Shown here: positions 15,863 to 23,238 of the stretch, in pieces
How the letters are laid out: every line of letters starts with the position of its first letter
How positions within the stretch are numbered: the stretch's first letter is position 1
NCBI GenBank assembly: GCA_017460835.1
Contig: JAFUAD010000026.1
Location: forward strand, 41,790-105,789
Reading direction: 5' to 3'
Length of the DNA stretch: 64,000 bases
DNA from: Oscillospiraceae bacterium
GTDB lineage: Bacteria > Bacillota > Clostridia > Oscillospirales > Ruminococcaceae
Program-made: the position numbers and the translations under genes
Notes under the pieces: model-generated
Told to the model about the DNA's origin: nothing
The model's input: only the letters and a program-made list of their open reading frames with translations
Database searches by the model: none

Positions 15863-16492
15863 ATGGAAGACAGAGCACAAAAAATCGAAGCGAAAAAGAA
15901 CAACCGGATTGCAATTGAGGTCATTCCGGGACATTATGCGACGAACCACTCGCATGTCAATTACTATGTCGATATGACGGCGATCAAGACCAGCATGAAG
16001 ATGGCGAAGGATGCCGCGCATGATCTGGGCATGGACTTTGCGAATACTTATGTTGACACGATCATCTGTCTGGAGGGAACCGAGATTCTCGGCGCATTCC
16101 TCGCAGATACGCTTTCGCAGAGCGGAATCAATCAGGGCAAGGATATCAGCCTTGTGACGCCGGAGCTCAATGCGGTCAATCAGATGATCTTCCGCGACAA
16201 TACGCAGAAGAAAATCTGGGGCAAGAAGGTTCTGCTGCTCATCAGCTCGGCTTCGACCGGCAAGAGCATCAACCGCGCAATCGACTGCCTGCAATATTAC
16301 AGCGGCGAGCTCGTCGCGGTCGGCGCGATCTTCTCCGCAATCGAGCAGGTCAACGGCATCGAGGTCAAGTCTCTGTTTACGGACAAGGATCTCCCGCACT
16401 ATGACAATTATCTGGCGAATGAGTGCCCGATGTGCAAAAACGGCATCAAGGTCGATGCGCTCATCAACAGCTTCGGCTACTCCAAGCTGTAA
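15863..16492 (+). CDS. phosphoribosyltransferase-like protein (orotate PRTase-like)
   Basis: 209 residues. ATG 15863 lies behind AGGGAGGT/GAGGAT; the in-frame extension to 15764 overlaps the promoter and is not used. The fold resembles type I PRTases: an N-terminal hood, a middle DTIICLEGTEILG strand-loop and KKVLLLISSASTGKSIN (122-136), which occupies the place of the PRPP-binding loop. The two acidic residues usual in that loop are replaced by Ser/Ser, so catalysis is doubtful. A C-terminal CPMC pair (C188, C191) could hold metal. Proteins of this sort are annotated as orotate PRTase-like in clostridia, but a nucleotide-binding regulatory role is equally possible. It is monocistronic with a terminator. 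Confidence 0.72.
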   Translation: MEDRAQKIEAKKNNRIAIEVIPGHYATNHSHVNYYVDMTAIKTSMKMAKDAAHDLGMDFANTYVDTIICLEGTEILGAFLADTLSQSGINQGKDISLVTPELNAVNQMIFRDNTQKKIWGKKVLLLISSASTGKSINRAIDCLQYYSGELVAVGAIFSAIEQVNGIEVKSLFTDKDLPHYDNYLANECPMCKNGIKVDALINSFGYSKL

Positions 16493-16501
16493 GACAGGAA
16501 C

Positions 16502-16527
16502 AACCCGGCATTACACGATGCCGGGTT
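16502..16527 (+). terminator. Terminator of the PRTase-like gene
   Basis: A 10-bp stem (AACCCGGCAT / ATGCCGGGTT), 6-base loop, followed by TTATATTG. It is only about 30 bases before the acylphosphatase start. Confidence 0.85.
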
Positions 16528-16555
16528 TTATATTGCAGGCAAAGGAGCGCTGACA

Positions 16556-16825
16556 ATGGAGAAAATCAGAAAGCATCTTGTCTTTTCGGGATATGTGCAG
16601 GGCGTCGGCTTCCGTTACCGGGCATTGCACAGCGCGCGGCGGTTCGGCGTCACGGGCTGGGTCCGGAATCTGTATGACGGCTCGGTGGAGATGGAGGCGG
16701 AAGGGTATGCGGAGGATATCGACGCAATGCTTCTTGCGCTGGAGCAGCATATCTGGGGGCATATCGAGGAGATCCGCGCAAAGAAAATCCCGCTGCAAAA
16801 TGACCGGGATTTCGAGATTCGGTAA
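16556..16825 (+). CDS. acyP: acylphosphatase
   Basis: 89 residues, the usual length of the family. GYVQGVGFRYR carries the phosphate-binding loop and the catalytic Arg (R20). GWVRNLYDGSVE carries the catalytic Asn (N38). The enzyme hydrolyses the carboxyl-phosphate bond of acyl phosphates in the cytosol. RBS AAAGGAG lies before ATG 16556. The gene is bracketed by a terminator on each side, so the promoter must lie in the roughly 30-base gap or transcription must read through from the gene before. Confidence 0.95.
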   Translation: MEKIRKHLVFSGYVQGVGFRYRALHSARRFGVTGWVRNLYDGSVEMEAEGYAEDIDAMLLALEQHIWGHIEEIRAKKIPLQNDRDFEIR

Positions 16826-16837
16826 TGAAATGAAGCA

Positions 16838-16869
16838 GGGAGAGACGCCGAAGTCTCTCCCCGTTTTTT
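16838..16869. terminator. Bidirectional terminator between acyP and the Fe-S operon
   Basis: A perfect 9-bp stem (GGGAGAGAC / GTCTCTCCC), 6-base loop, then CGT6 on the plus strand. It lies directly against the minus-strand smsB-like stop codon. Confidence 0.88.
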
Positions 16870-16876
16870 GTACGGT

Positions 16877-17803
16877 TTATTTCAGGAATCCGCTGATGAT
16901 CTGTTCCTCTGCTTCCGCCTCCGTCAGGCCGAGCGTCATCAGCTTGACGAGCTGTTCTCCCGCGATCTTGCCGATCGCAGCCTCATGCACAAGCTGTGCA
17001 TCAATGCTGTTCGCCTCCAGCGAGGGAACCGCGAGGATTCTGCCGCTGTCCATGATGATCGAATCACATTCCGTATGTCCGGTGCAGGCTGCATTTCCGA
17101 CGATGCACGCATCAAATTTCTGGAAGCTCACATCTCTCGCGACACTGCGGGACACGACATCTGCGCTGGAGCCGGTCTCATTCAGGCTGACCTTGTAGAC
17201 GCTCTCGGCGGTCTGCTGACCGTGTGTCATGAGGCGCTCGCGGACAACCAGCTTTGCATCCTGCTTGAGCTCCGCGAGGGTGGTGCGGCGGGTCGAATCG
17301 ACGCCCTTGATCTGCACCATTTCCATTTCCATCGAGGCGCCCTCCTCCATGTAGACCTCGGTCACCGGATTCAGAATCCGCTTGCCGCTGCCGTCGCCGG
17401 AGCCGTAGTGCTTTTCGACATAGCGCACCTTTGCGTTTCTGCCGACATAAAAGCGGTGAATGCCGTCGTGCTGGGAATCCTGCGTGCCGCAGTTGTCAAT
17501 GCCGCAACCCGCGACGATCAGCACATCGCTGTCCTCGCCGATGAAGAAATCATTGTAAACAGTCTCCTTCAGTCCGCTCTCGCTCAGCACGACCGGAATG
17601 TGGACGCTCTCCTTTTTCGTGCCGGGCTTTATGCGGATATCAATGCCGGAGCCCTCGGTTTTTGTCTGGATATCAATATTCGCGGTGGTATTTCTGCCGA
17701 CGGATTCGCCGTTTGCACGGAGGTTATAGGCACCCTCCGGAATCTCGTGCAGGTCTGCAACCTCTTGCAGGAGCCGCTTCTGTACTGCGTCGATCTGCTT
17801 CAT
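16877..17803 (-). CDS. smsB: SufB/SufD-family Fe-S scaffold (SmsB-like)
   Basis: 308 residues, shorter than SufB (about 470) or SufD (about 420). It keeps the parallel beta-helix core typical of SufBD proteins: GCGIDNCGTQDSQHDGIHRF, followed by the helix-forming repeats and SEANSIDAQLVHEAA-type sequence (here LEANSIDAQLVHEAAIG) near the C-terminus, ending with LTEAEAEEQIISGFLK. It forms the scaffold on which a [4Fe-4S] cluster is assembled with the ATPase encoded 12 bases upstream. No sufS, sufU or second SufB/D paralogue lies beside it. This is the minimal two-gene SMS arrangement described in anaerobes and archaea. A cysteine desulfurase lies 1.3 kb away on the other strand. Confidence 0.9.
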   Translation of the reverse strand: MKQIDAVQKRLLQEVADLHEIPEGAYNLRANGESVGRNTTANIDIQTKTEGSGIDIRIKPGTKKESVHIPVVLSESGLKETVYNDFFIGEDSDVLIVAGCGIDNCGTQDSQHDGIHRFYVGRNAKVRYVEKHYGSGDGSGKRILNPVTEVYMEEGASMEMEMVQIKGVDSTRRTTLAELKQDAKLVVRERLMTHGQQTAESVYKVSLNETGSSADVVSRSVARDVSFQKFDACIVGNAACTGHTECDSIIMDSGRILAVPSLEANSIDAQLVHEAAIGKIAGEQLVKLMTLGLTEAEAEEQIISGFLK

Positions 17804-17815
17804 GTCTCGCCCTCC

Positions 17816-18544
17816 TTACACCATTTTCTGACATGGATTCTGTGCATAGTTCGTGCCGATGATATCGGGCAGAATCTGCTCGCGTGTTCCCTGCTTTGTA
17901 ATTCTGCCGTCCGCCAGAACGATGATTTCGTCGGCGATGTTCAGAATCCGCTCCTGATGCGAGATCACGATGATCGTGCGGTTCCGGTCGGTTTTCTGCA
18001 TATTCTCGAAAATGCGGATCAGATTTTGGAAGCTCCAGAGATCAATGCCCGCTTCCGGCTCATCAAAGAGCGCGAGCCGGACATTCCGCGCAAGCACCGT
18101 TGCAATCTCAATGCGCTTCAGCTCACCGCCGGAGAGGGACGCATTGACCTCGCGGTGAATGTAATCCTTTGCGCAGAGCCCGACCTCCGCGAGATAGTTG
18201 CAGGCATCCGAGAGAGACAGCGTTTTGCCGGCTGCGATGCGCAGCAGATCGAAAACCGTCAGCCCCTTGAACCGTACCGGCTGCTGAAATGCGAAGCCGA
18301 TGCCGAGCCTTGCGCGCTCGGTGATGCTCATATCGGTAATATCGACCCCGTCAAAGAGAATCTGACCGGCGGTGGGCTTTTCGATGCCGGCGATGAGCTT
18401 TGCGAGCGTGGATTTTCCTCCGCCGTTTGGGCCGGTAATGACAATAAACTGGTTGTCATGCAGCGTGAGCGTGAGATCGCGGATGATCTCAGCATCTTTT
18501 CCGTCGGCGTTTGCCGTGAATGAAAGTGAATTCAGCTGCAGCAT
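17816..18544 (-). CDS. smsC: SufC-family ATPase (SmsC-like)
   Basis: 242 residues. Walker A is GPNGGGKST (38-46), the signature is LSGGELKR, Walker B is LALFDEPEAGID and the switch His is in ISHQ, all as in SufC. The Q-loop sits in GFAFQQPVRFKG. It pairs with the SufBD-like scaffold to drive conformational change during Fe-S assembly in the cytosol. It is the first gene of the minus-strand pair, with a leader of about 100 bases behind a consensus promoter. Confidence 0.95.
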   Translation of the reverse strand: MLQLNSLSFTANADGKDAEIIRDLTLTLHDNQFIVITGPNGGGKSTLAKLIAGIEKPTAGQILFDGVDITDMSITERARLGIGFAFQQPVRFKGLTVFDLLRIAAGKTLSLSDACNYLAEVGLCAKDYIHREVNASLSGGELKRIEIATVLARNVRLALFDEPEAGIDLWSFQNLIRIFENMQKTDRNRTIIVISHQERILNIADEIIVLADGRITKQGTREQILPDIIGTNYAQNPCQKMV

Positions 18545-18646
18545 GATGATTAGCTCCTTTCCTCTGCTTTTTCTTCCGTAATGTCATCCTGTAACCCGCT
18601 GCGGCACCGGGGCGATTGCACTCTCCGCGGCGGACAGGCACCTTAT

Positions 18647-18675
18647 ATTATACCCCAGATTCCGGAAATAGTCAA
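18647..18675 (-). promoter_or_regulatory. Promoter of the smsC-smsB operon
   Basis: Minus strand TTGACT, 17 bases, TATAAT. The untranslated leader of about 95 bases contains GC-rich complementary stretches (CCGCGG, CCGGTGCCGC), but no known regulatory motif is recognised. Confidence 0.82.
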
Positions 18676-18744
18676 CCGGTGACACAGATTATTTATGGGG
18701 GCAGCGCGCATGCCGCTGTGAATCCGGTGCAAAAAATAAGAAAA

Positions 18745-18779
18745 CACCGCATCCGCCGAAGTCCGGCTCTGATGCGATG
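18745..18779 (-). terminator. Terminator after tRNA-Gly
   Basis: Minus strand stem CATCGCATC / GATGCGGTG plus an inner CCG/CGG, followed by TTTTCTTATTTTTT. Confidence 0.8.
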
Positions 18780-18792
18780 CCCTCTGCTCAAA

Positions 18793-18862
18793 GCAGGTGA
18801 GGGGAATCGAACCCCCGACCTCAGCTTGGGAAGCTGATGTTTTACCATTAAACTACACCTGC
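18793..18862 (-). tRNA. tRNA-Gly (anticodon CCC)
   Basis: A complete cloverleaf can be drawn on the minus strand: acceptor GCAGGTG / CACCTGC, D-arm with TTTAATGGTAAAAC, anticodon stem TCAGC / GCTGA with loop TTCCCAA, and a T-arm with TTCGATT. The 3' CCA is not encoded; the discriminator base is T. Confidence 0.95.
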
Positions 18863-18874
18863 AATATGAAAACA

Positions 18875-18895
18875 CCCTCATACTGTGTATGAGGG
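18875..18895 (-). terminator. Hairpin between tRNA-Leu and tRNA-Gly
   Basis: A perfect 9-bp stem (CCCTCATAC / GTATGAGGG) with a 3-base loop, followed on the minus strand by TGTTTTC. It may terminate part of the transcripts or guide tRNA processing. Confidence 0.55.
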
Positions 18896-18898
18896 AGT

Positions 18899-18985
18899 TG
18901 GTGCGGATAAGAGGACTTGAACCTCCATGATATTGCTATCACATGGACCTGAACCATGCGCGTCTGCCAATTCCGCCATATCCGC
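18899..18985 (-). tRNA. tRNA-Leu (anticodon CAG)
   Basis: An 87-base class II tRNA with a long variable arm, acceptor GCGGATA / TATCCGC, anticodon stem CATGG / CCATG with loop TTCAGGT, T-loop TTCAAGT, and an encoded 3' ACCA end. Confidence 0.96.
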
Positions 18986-19014
18986 ATATGCCGCTTTTTC
19001 CTTGCGACTTTGTT

Positions 19015-19043
19015 ATTATAGCACATTCCGGATTGTTTGTCAA
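19015..19043 (-). promoter_or_regulatory. Promoter of the tRNA-Leu / tRNA-Gly unit
   Basis: Minus strand TTGACA, 17 bases, TATAAT, 29 bases before the tRNA-Leu 5' end. It is back to back with the cysteine desulfurase promoter. Confidence 0.9.
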
Positions 19044-19074
19044 GCCCTTTTCGCGAATTTTTCAAAAAGTTTTT

Positions 19075-19103
19075 TTGCAATTTTCGGAAAAGTGTGTTAT
19101 AAT
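19075..19103 (+). promoter_or_regulatory. Promoter of the cysteine desulfurase operon
   Basis: TTGCAA, 17 bases, TATAAT, 39 bases before ATG 19143; GGGGAG is the RBS. Confidence 0.85.
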
Positions 19104-19142
19104 AGAGGCACATGACAAACAGGGGAGTGAAAAAACGGAAAT

Positions 19143-20279
19143 ATGTCGGTTTATCTCGATTCTGCGGCGACGACCCGTCCGGGTGAGGCGTGCATCGCCG
19201 CGATGACGGAAGCCCTGCGCGAAGGCTGGGGCAATCCGTCATCTCTGCACAGGGTCGGCTTTGAGGCTCAGTGCAGAACGGACCGTGCCAGAGGGCAGAT
19301 CGCGGCAGCGCTCGGATGCGATGCGGAATGCCTGATCTTCACCTCGGGCGCGACGGAGAGCAATCATCTTGCGATACGCGGGGCGGCCGCTGCGTACGGC
19401 AGAAGGCGCAGGCGTGTTGTGACAACGACAGTCGAGCATGCATCGGTTCGCGGTGCATTTGATCTGCTCGCCGAGCAGGGCTATGAGGTCGTGCGGGTTG
19501 CACCGGGTGCGGACGGCATCCTGCGTGCAGAGGACGTTGCGGCTGCGGTAGATGAAAACACCTGTCTGGTGAGTATGATGCTTGTGAATAATGAGACCGG
19601 CGCAATTCTGCCGGTACAGCAGAGCTTTGCGATGATCGGGCGGGAACACAGCCATGTCATCCGGCATTGCGATGCGGTACAGGGATTTCTGAAGCTGCCG
19701 GTCAGTCCGGAGAAGCTGCATGCCGATCTGCTGACGGTCAGCGGACACAAGGTTCACGCCTGCAAGGGGGTCGGGGCGCTGTATGTGAAAAAGGGCGTCC
19801 GGCTGATTCCGCTGCTCAAGGGCGGCGAGCAGGAGAAGCGGCTGCGTCCGGGAACGGAATCGGTGCCGCTGATCGCGGGCTTCGGCGCGGCGGCGGCAGA
19901 GCTGCGCGGAACACTGGCAGCGCGTGCGGAATATGTCGGCGGGCTGCGTGCCGCACTGACGGAGCAGCTCAGCGCGATGGAGGGCGTCACGGTGCAGTCG
20001 CCGGCGGACGGCTCTCCGTACATCCTGAGCTTTTCGGTGAAGGGGCTGCGCTCGGAGACGATGCTGCACTTTTTATCGGAGAAGGGCATTTCGGTATCGA
20101 GCGGCTCCGCATGCTCAAAGGGCAAGCAGAGCGGTGTGCTGGAGCAGTTCGGCATCAAGCCCGATGCCGCTGACAGCACCCTGCGCGTGAGCTTCTGTGC
20201 GGAGAATACGCCGGAGGATGTGACGGCGCTGTGTGACGCGCTGCGGGAGGCGCAGGAGCGGCTGGTACATAAACGGTGA
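19143..20279 (+). CDS. cysteine desulfurase (NifS/IscS class)
   Basis: 378 residues, normal length. N-terminal YLDSAATTRP, the PLP-ring site TSGATESNH, HCDAVQG (D177), the Schiff-base lysine in SGHKVH (K203) and the persulfide cysteine in SGSACSKGK (C324) are all present, so the enzyme should be active. It releases sulfur from cysteine and passes it as a persulfide. ThiI lies about 1 kb downstream in the same direction, the common desulfurase-ThiI pairing for 4-thiouridine in tRNA. It could also feed the SmsCB scaffold encoded on the other side of the tRNA genes. Confidence 0.95.
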   Translation: MSVYLDSAATTRPGEACIAAMTEALREGWGNPSSLHRVGFEAQCRTDRARGQIAAALGCDAECLIFTSGATESNHLAIRGAAAAYGRRRRRVVTTTVEHASVRGAFDLLAEQGYEVVRVAPGADGILRAEDVAAAVDENTCLVSMMLVNNETGAILPVQQSFAMIGREHSHVIRHCDAVQGFLKLPVSPEKLHADLLTVSGHKVHACKGVGALYVKKGVRLIPLLKGGEQEKRLRPGTESVPLIAGFGAAAAELRGTLAARAEYVGGLRAALTEQLSAMEGVTVQSPADGSPYILSFSVKGLRSETMLHFLSEKGISVSSGSACSKGKQSGVLEQFGIKPDAADSTLRVSFCAENTPEDVTALCDALREAQERLVHKR

Positions 20280-20301
20280 GACTTTAACAGGAGCACTGCA
20301 T

Positions 20302-20796
20302 ATGAGAGATGTGATTGAGGAGTGTATCCGTTCTGCCGTCACGGTCGGGATGCTGGTTTATATCTGGAAGCTGAAATGGCGGACGCATCATCCGAGAACG
20401 CCGGAGGATCTGATCGAAACAGAAGCCGAGATTGCGAATGTGCAGTTCCGGAGGCGATGGCTCTGGTCTCCGAAGGAGGAGGCAAGAGCGTTGATCTATG
20501 CAAAGTTCACGCGGGAAAACGGCAAACCGTATGCAGCGCAGCTTGCGACCTGTCCGATCCGGAAGCAGCTTGATATGTACGCTCCGGAGCTGATGCAGAA
20601 GGGGACAAGGGTGCAGATTCGGTATGAGCGGAAGCATCCGGATGTTTTTTATTTCACCGACCCGCGCTATACTGCGCCGGAGGTTTCCGGAGAGCCGCGG
20701 AAGGTCAGAATCAGCTATTTCACGCTTGCGGTGTTTACCGTATTCTTTCTGGTTCTGGAAGCAGTATTATGGTATGCAACATTATGCATGGAATGA
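20302..20796 (+). CDS. small two-helix membrane protein, unknown
   Basis: 164 residues, starting at ATG 20302 behind ACAGGAG, 22 bases after the desulfurase stop. A short hydrophobic N-terminal segment (about 10-24) is followed by a cytoplasmic-looking central domain rich in Arg and Glu. That domain contains a small beta-rich part (GTRVQIRYERKHPDVFYF) like those of DUF3592-type proteins. A C-terminal transmembrane helix covers about 139-160. It is in the middle of a sulfur-transfer gene string, but no functional link is visible. Confidence 0.7.
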   Translation: MRDVIEECIRSAVTVGMLVYIWKLKWRTHHPRTPEDLIETEAEIANVQFRRRWLWSPKEEARALIYAKFTRENGKPYAAQLATCPIRKQLDMYAPELMQKGTRVQIRYERKHPDVFYFTDPRYTAPEVSGEPRKVRISYFTLAVFTVFFLVLEAVLWYATLCME

Positions 20797-20809
20797 AAGA
20801 GGTGCAGCG

Positions 20810-21253
20810 ATGATCCGACCGTATCAGCCGGACGATCTGCACGCATGTGCGGAGGTGTTCCGCGCGGCATTTGCAGCGGAGCCGTGGCACGAGGACTGGA
20901 GTCTCCGGCTCGCGGAGACCCGCATTGCGGAGCTGATGGGGGCGCCGTATTCCGCGGGCAGGGTGTATGAGCAGGACGGCGTTCTGCTCGGCATCATGGC
21001 GGGCAGACGGCTCAGCTATCTGACCGGCACAGAATACATGATCGACGAATTCTGCATTGCCCCGCAGATGCAGGGCAGGGGAATCGGCAGCGCCATGCTC
21101 GCGCATGTGAAGCATGTGCTCTCGGCAGAGGGTGCGGCCAAGATCGTGCTGCTGACGACGAGGGGCTTTCCGAGCGAGCGGTTTTATCTGAAAAACGGAT
21201 TTCAGCGGTGCCCGGAAATGATCTTCATGCAGCTTCCGCTCACTGCGGACTGA
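20810..21253 (+). CDS. GNAT-family N-acetyltransferase
   Basis: 147 residues, ATG 20810 with GAAAGAGGTG upstream. Motif A, the acetyl-CoA pyrophosphate-binding loop, is QMQGRGIGSAML (86-97). The C-terminal motif FYLKNGFQRCPEM fits the family. The acceptor substrate cannot be deduced. It follows the previous gene by 13 bases. Confidence 0.9.
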   Translation: MIRPYQPDDLHACAEVFRAAFAAEPWHEDWSLRLAETRIAELMGAPYSAGRVYEQDGVLLGIMAGRRLSYLTGTEYMIDEFCIAPQMQGRGIGSAMLAHVKHVLSAEGAAKIVLLTTRGFPSERFYLKNGFQRCPEMIFMQLPLTAD

Positions 21254-21286
21254 TACTATATAAATAATAAGACGAGGACAATGACA

Positions 21287-22501
21287 ATGAGAGAGATTAT
21301 TCTTGTAAAATACGGCGAGATGGCGCTGAAGGGACTGAACCGCGGCACATTCGAGGATGTGCTGCTGCGGAATATCCGTTACCGGTTAAAGCAGATCGGG
21401 AAATTTTCCTATGCAAGGGCGCAGTCTACGATCTATATTACACCGGAGGCGGATTCGGACGAAGCCTGCGGTGAGCTGCTCGATGCCGCAATGCCGCGCC
21501 TGAGAAAGGTGTTCGGCATTGCCGCACTCTGCCGCGCGCTGACCTGTGAAAAGGATTTTGCGAATATCGCAGAGCGCGCAGTCCCGTATCTGGAGGATGC
21601 CCTGACGCACGCAAAAACCTTCAAGGTCGAAGCGAAGCGCTCGGACAAGGCCTTCCCGATGAAGTCGCCGCAGATCTGTGCGGAGCTCGGCGGGATTCTG
21701 CTCAGCAAATATCCGCATCTCAGCGTCAATGTCAATGAGCCGGATGTGACCGTGACGGTCGAGGTCCGCGATACAAATGCCTATGTGCATGCCGCCCGCG
21801 AAAAGGGCGCCGGCGGTCTGCCGGTCGGCACGGCGGGCAATGCGATGCTGCTGCTTTCCGGCGGCATCGACAGCCCGGTCGCGGCATACATGATGGCAAA
21901 GCGCGGCCTGCGGATCACCGCCTGCCACTTCGCCAGCCCGCCCTATACCTCAGAGCGTGCGCGGATGAAGGTGGAGCAGCTCTGCGAGAAGCTGACGCCG
22001 TGGTGCGGGAGCATGGCATTTTACTGCGTCCCGTTCACGGAGATTCAGGAGCAGATTCAGCGGAACTGCCCGGAGGAATTCTTCACGATTATCATGCGCC
22101 GGCTGATGATGGAGATTGCCTGCAAGCTCGCCGAGCGCGATGACTGCTGCGCGGTCATCACCGGCGAGAGCCTCGGTCAGGTCGCAAGCCAGACCCTGCC
22201 TGCGCTCGCCTGTACGGATATCGTCTCGACGATGCCGGTGCTGCGCCCGCTCATCGGCATGGATAAGGTCGAGATCGTGGATATTGCGCGGAAGATCGAC
22301 ACATTCGATATCTCGGTGCAGCCCTACGAGGACTGCTGCACCGTCTTTACCCCGCGCCACCCGAAGCTGCGCCCGAACCTTGCGGATGTCGCTGCGGCAC
22401 AGGCGGAATTCGATTTCGCACCGCTTGTCGAGGCGGCTGTGCAGAATGCGGAAAAGAAGATTTTTGCGCAGCATATTTCAGAATCAAACGGGGTTTCATA
22501 A
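21287..22501 (+). CDS. thiI: tRNA 4-thiouridine synthase ThiI
   Basis: 404 residues from ATG 21287; an in-frame ATG two codons upstream (21281) is too close to the GAGG box. Typical start MREIILVKYGEMALKGLNR, then a ferredoxin-like domain and THUMP domain (to about residue 170). The PP-loop ATP pyrophosphatase motif is LLSGGIDSPVA (189-199). The C-terminal part has the conserved EDCCTVFTPRHPK. There is no rhodanese domain, as in most Gram-positive ThiI, where a dedicated cysteine desulfurase gives the sulfur. It modifies U8 of tRNA and can supply thiamine thiazole sulfur. Confidence 0.95.
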   Translation: MREIILVKYGEMALKGLNRGTFEDVLLRNIRYRLKQIGKFSYARAQSTIYITPEADSDEACGELLDAAMPRLRKVFGIAALCRALTCEKDFANIAERAVPYLEDALTHAKTFKVEAKRSDKAFPMKSPQICAELGGILLSKYPHLSVNVNEPDVTVTVEVRDTNAYVHAAREKGAGGLPVGTAGNAMLLLSGGIDSPVAAYMMAKRGLRITACHFASPPYTSERARMKVEQLCEKLTPWCGSMAFYCVPFTEIQEQIQRNCPEEFFTIIMRRLMMEIACKLAERDDCCAVITGESLGQVASQTLPALACTDIVSTMPVLRPLIGMDKVEIVDIARKIDTFDISVQPYEDCCTVFTPRHPKLRPNLADVAAAQAEFDFAPLVEAAVQNAEKKIFAQHISESNGVS

Positions 22502-22626
22502 CAAAAATGCTGCTGCGATTGTTTCATATGGAACAGCCAAAAGCAGAGCAAAAAATGATACAAATTGGTGTTTTTATGAATATTACCGATATTGTCAAAG
22601 AGGAATATGGGAAGAATGACCAAATA

Positions 22627-23130
22627 ATGTACGGCGACCTTGACAAAGCAGTCCGGAATGTAGTACAATGTCTAATGGAGAATAGGAGCACTGTGGCAAC
22701 AGGCGAAAGCCTCACAGGCGGCCTGCTCTCTGAACGTATTACATCAGTGCCGGGCGCCTCACAGGTTTTTGAACTGGGTGTCTGTACCTACTCTGATCGG
22801 ATGAAGCAAGACTTGCTTCATGTCCCGTCCGGGGTTCTCGCACAGCACGGTGCCGTCAGCCGGCAGACCGCCTACGCAATGGCGGAAGGCTTGATGCATC
22901 GCTCCGGTGCGGCACTCTGTCTGACAGTAACCGGACTGGCAGGACCGGGCGGCGGCTCCGCGGATACTCCCGTCGGAACCGTTTATGCCGGCTTCGCTTA
23001 TCGGGGACAGGTCACCGCTGCACGCCTGAGACTTTTTGAATTCTCAGGACTTGACCGCAGCGAAATCCGGAACAAAACTGCGCTGTGCGTGTTTCAGATC
23101 GCGGAACAATTATTGCAGGCAAACGGGTGA
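22627..23130 (+). CDS. pncC: CinA C-terminal-domain nicotinamide-nucleotide amidase
   Basis: 167 residues from ATG 22627, which has AGAGGA and GGGAAG at 13-23 bases upstream. Other in-frame starts (22576, 22555, 22507) would add a weakly conserved tail, so the start is uncertain. The stand-alone amidase domain has VATGESLTGGLLSERIT, VCTYSDRMKQDLL and TVTGLAGPGGG with VGTVYAGF, the conserved CinA/PncC signature (Ser/Lys amidase). It converts NMN to nicotinate mononucleotide. The molybdopterin-like N-terminal domain of full CinA is absent. GC content falls from here through about 26.5 kb compared with the flanks. Confidence 0.88.
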   Translation: MYGDLDKAVRNVVQCLMENRSTVATGESLTGGLLSERITSVPGASQVFELGVCTYSDRMKQDLLHVPSGVLAQHGAVSRQTAYAMAEGLMHRSGAALCLTVTGLAGPGGGSADTPVGTVYAGFAYRGQVTAARLRLFEFSGLDRSEIRNKTALCVFQIAEQLLQANG

Positions 23131-23238
23131 ACAGACCCGTCTGCCGCTGATAACCCTTAGCAAGGAAACTGCCGGAGGGCACACGGCTTCGGTGTGCGGC
23201 GAAAGCAGAAGGACTTTGCAGTTGATGGAGGCGTTCTA

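Noticed and set aside
16868-18523. A 551-codon plus-strand frame over the Fe-S genes
   Set aside because: The opposite strand holds two well conserved genes with Walker and SufB motifs; this frame has no recognisable motif.
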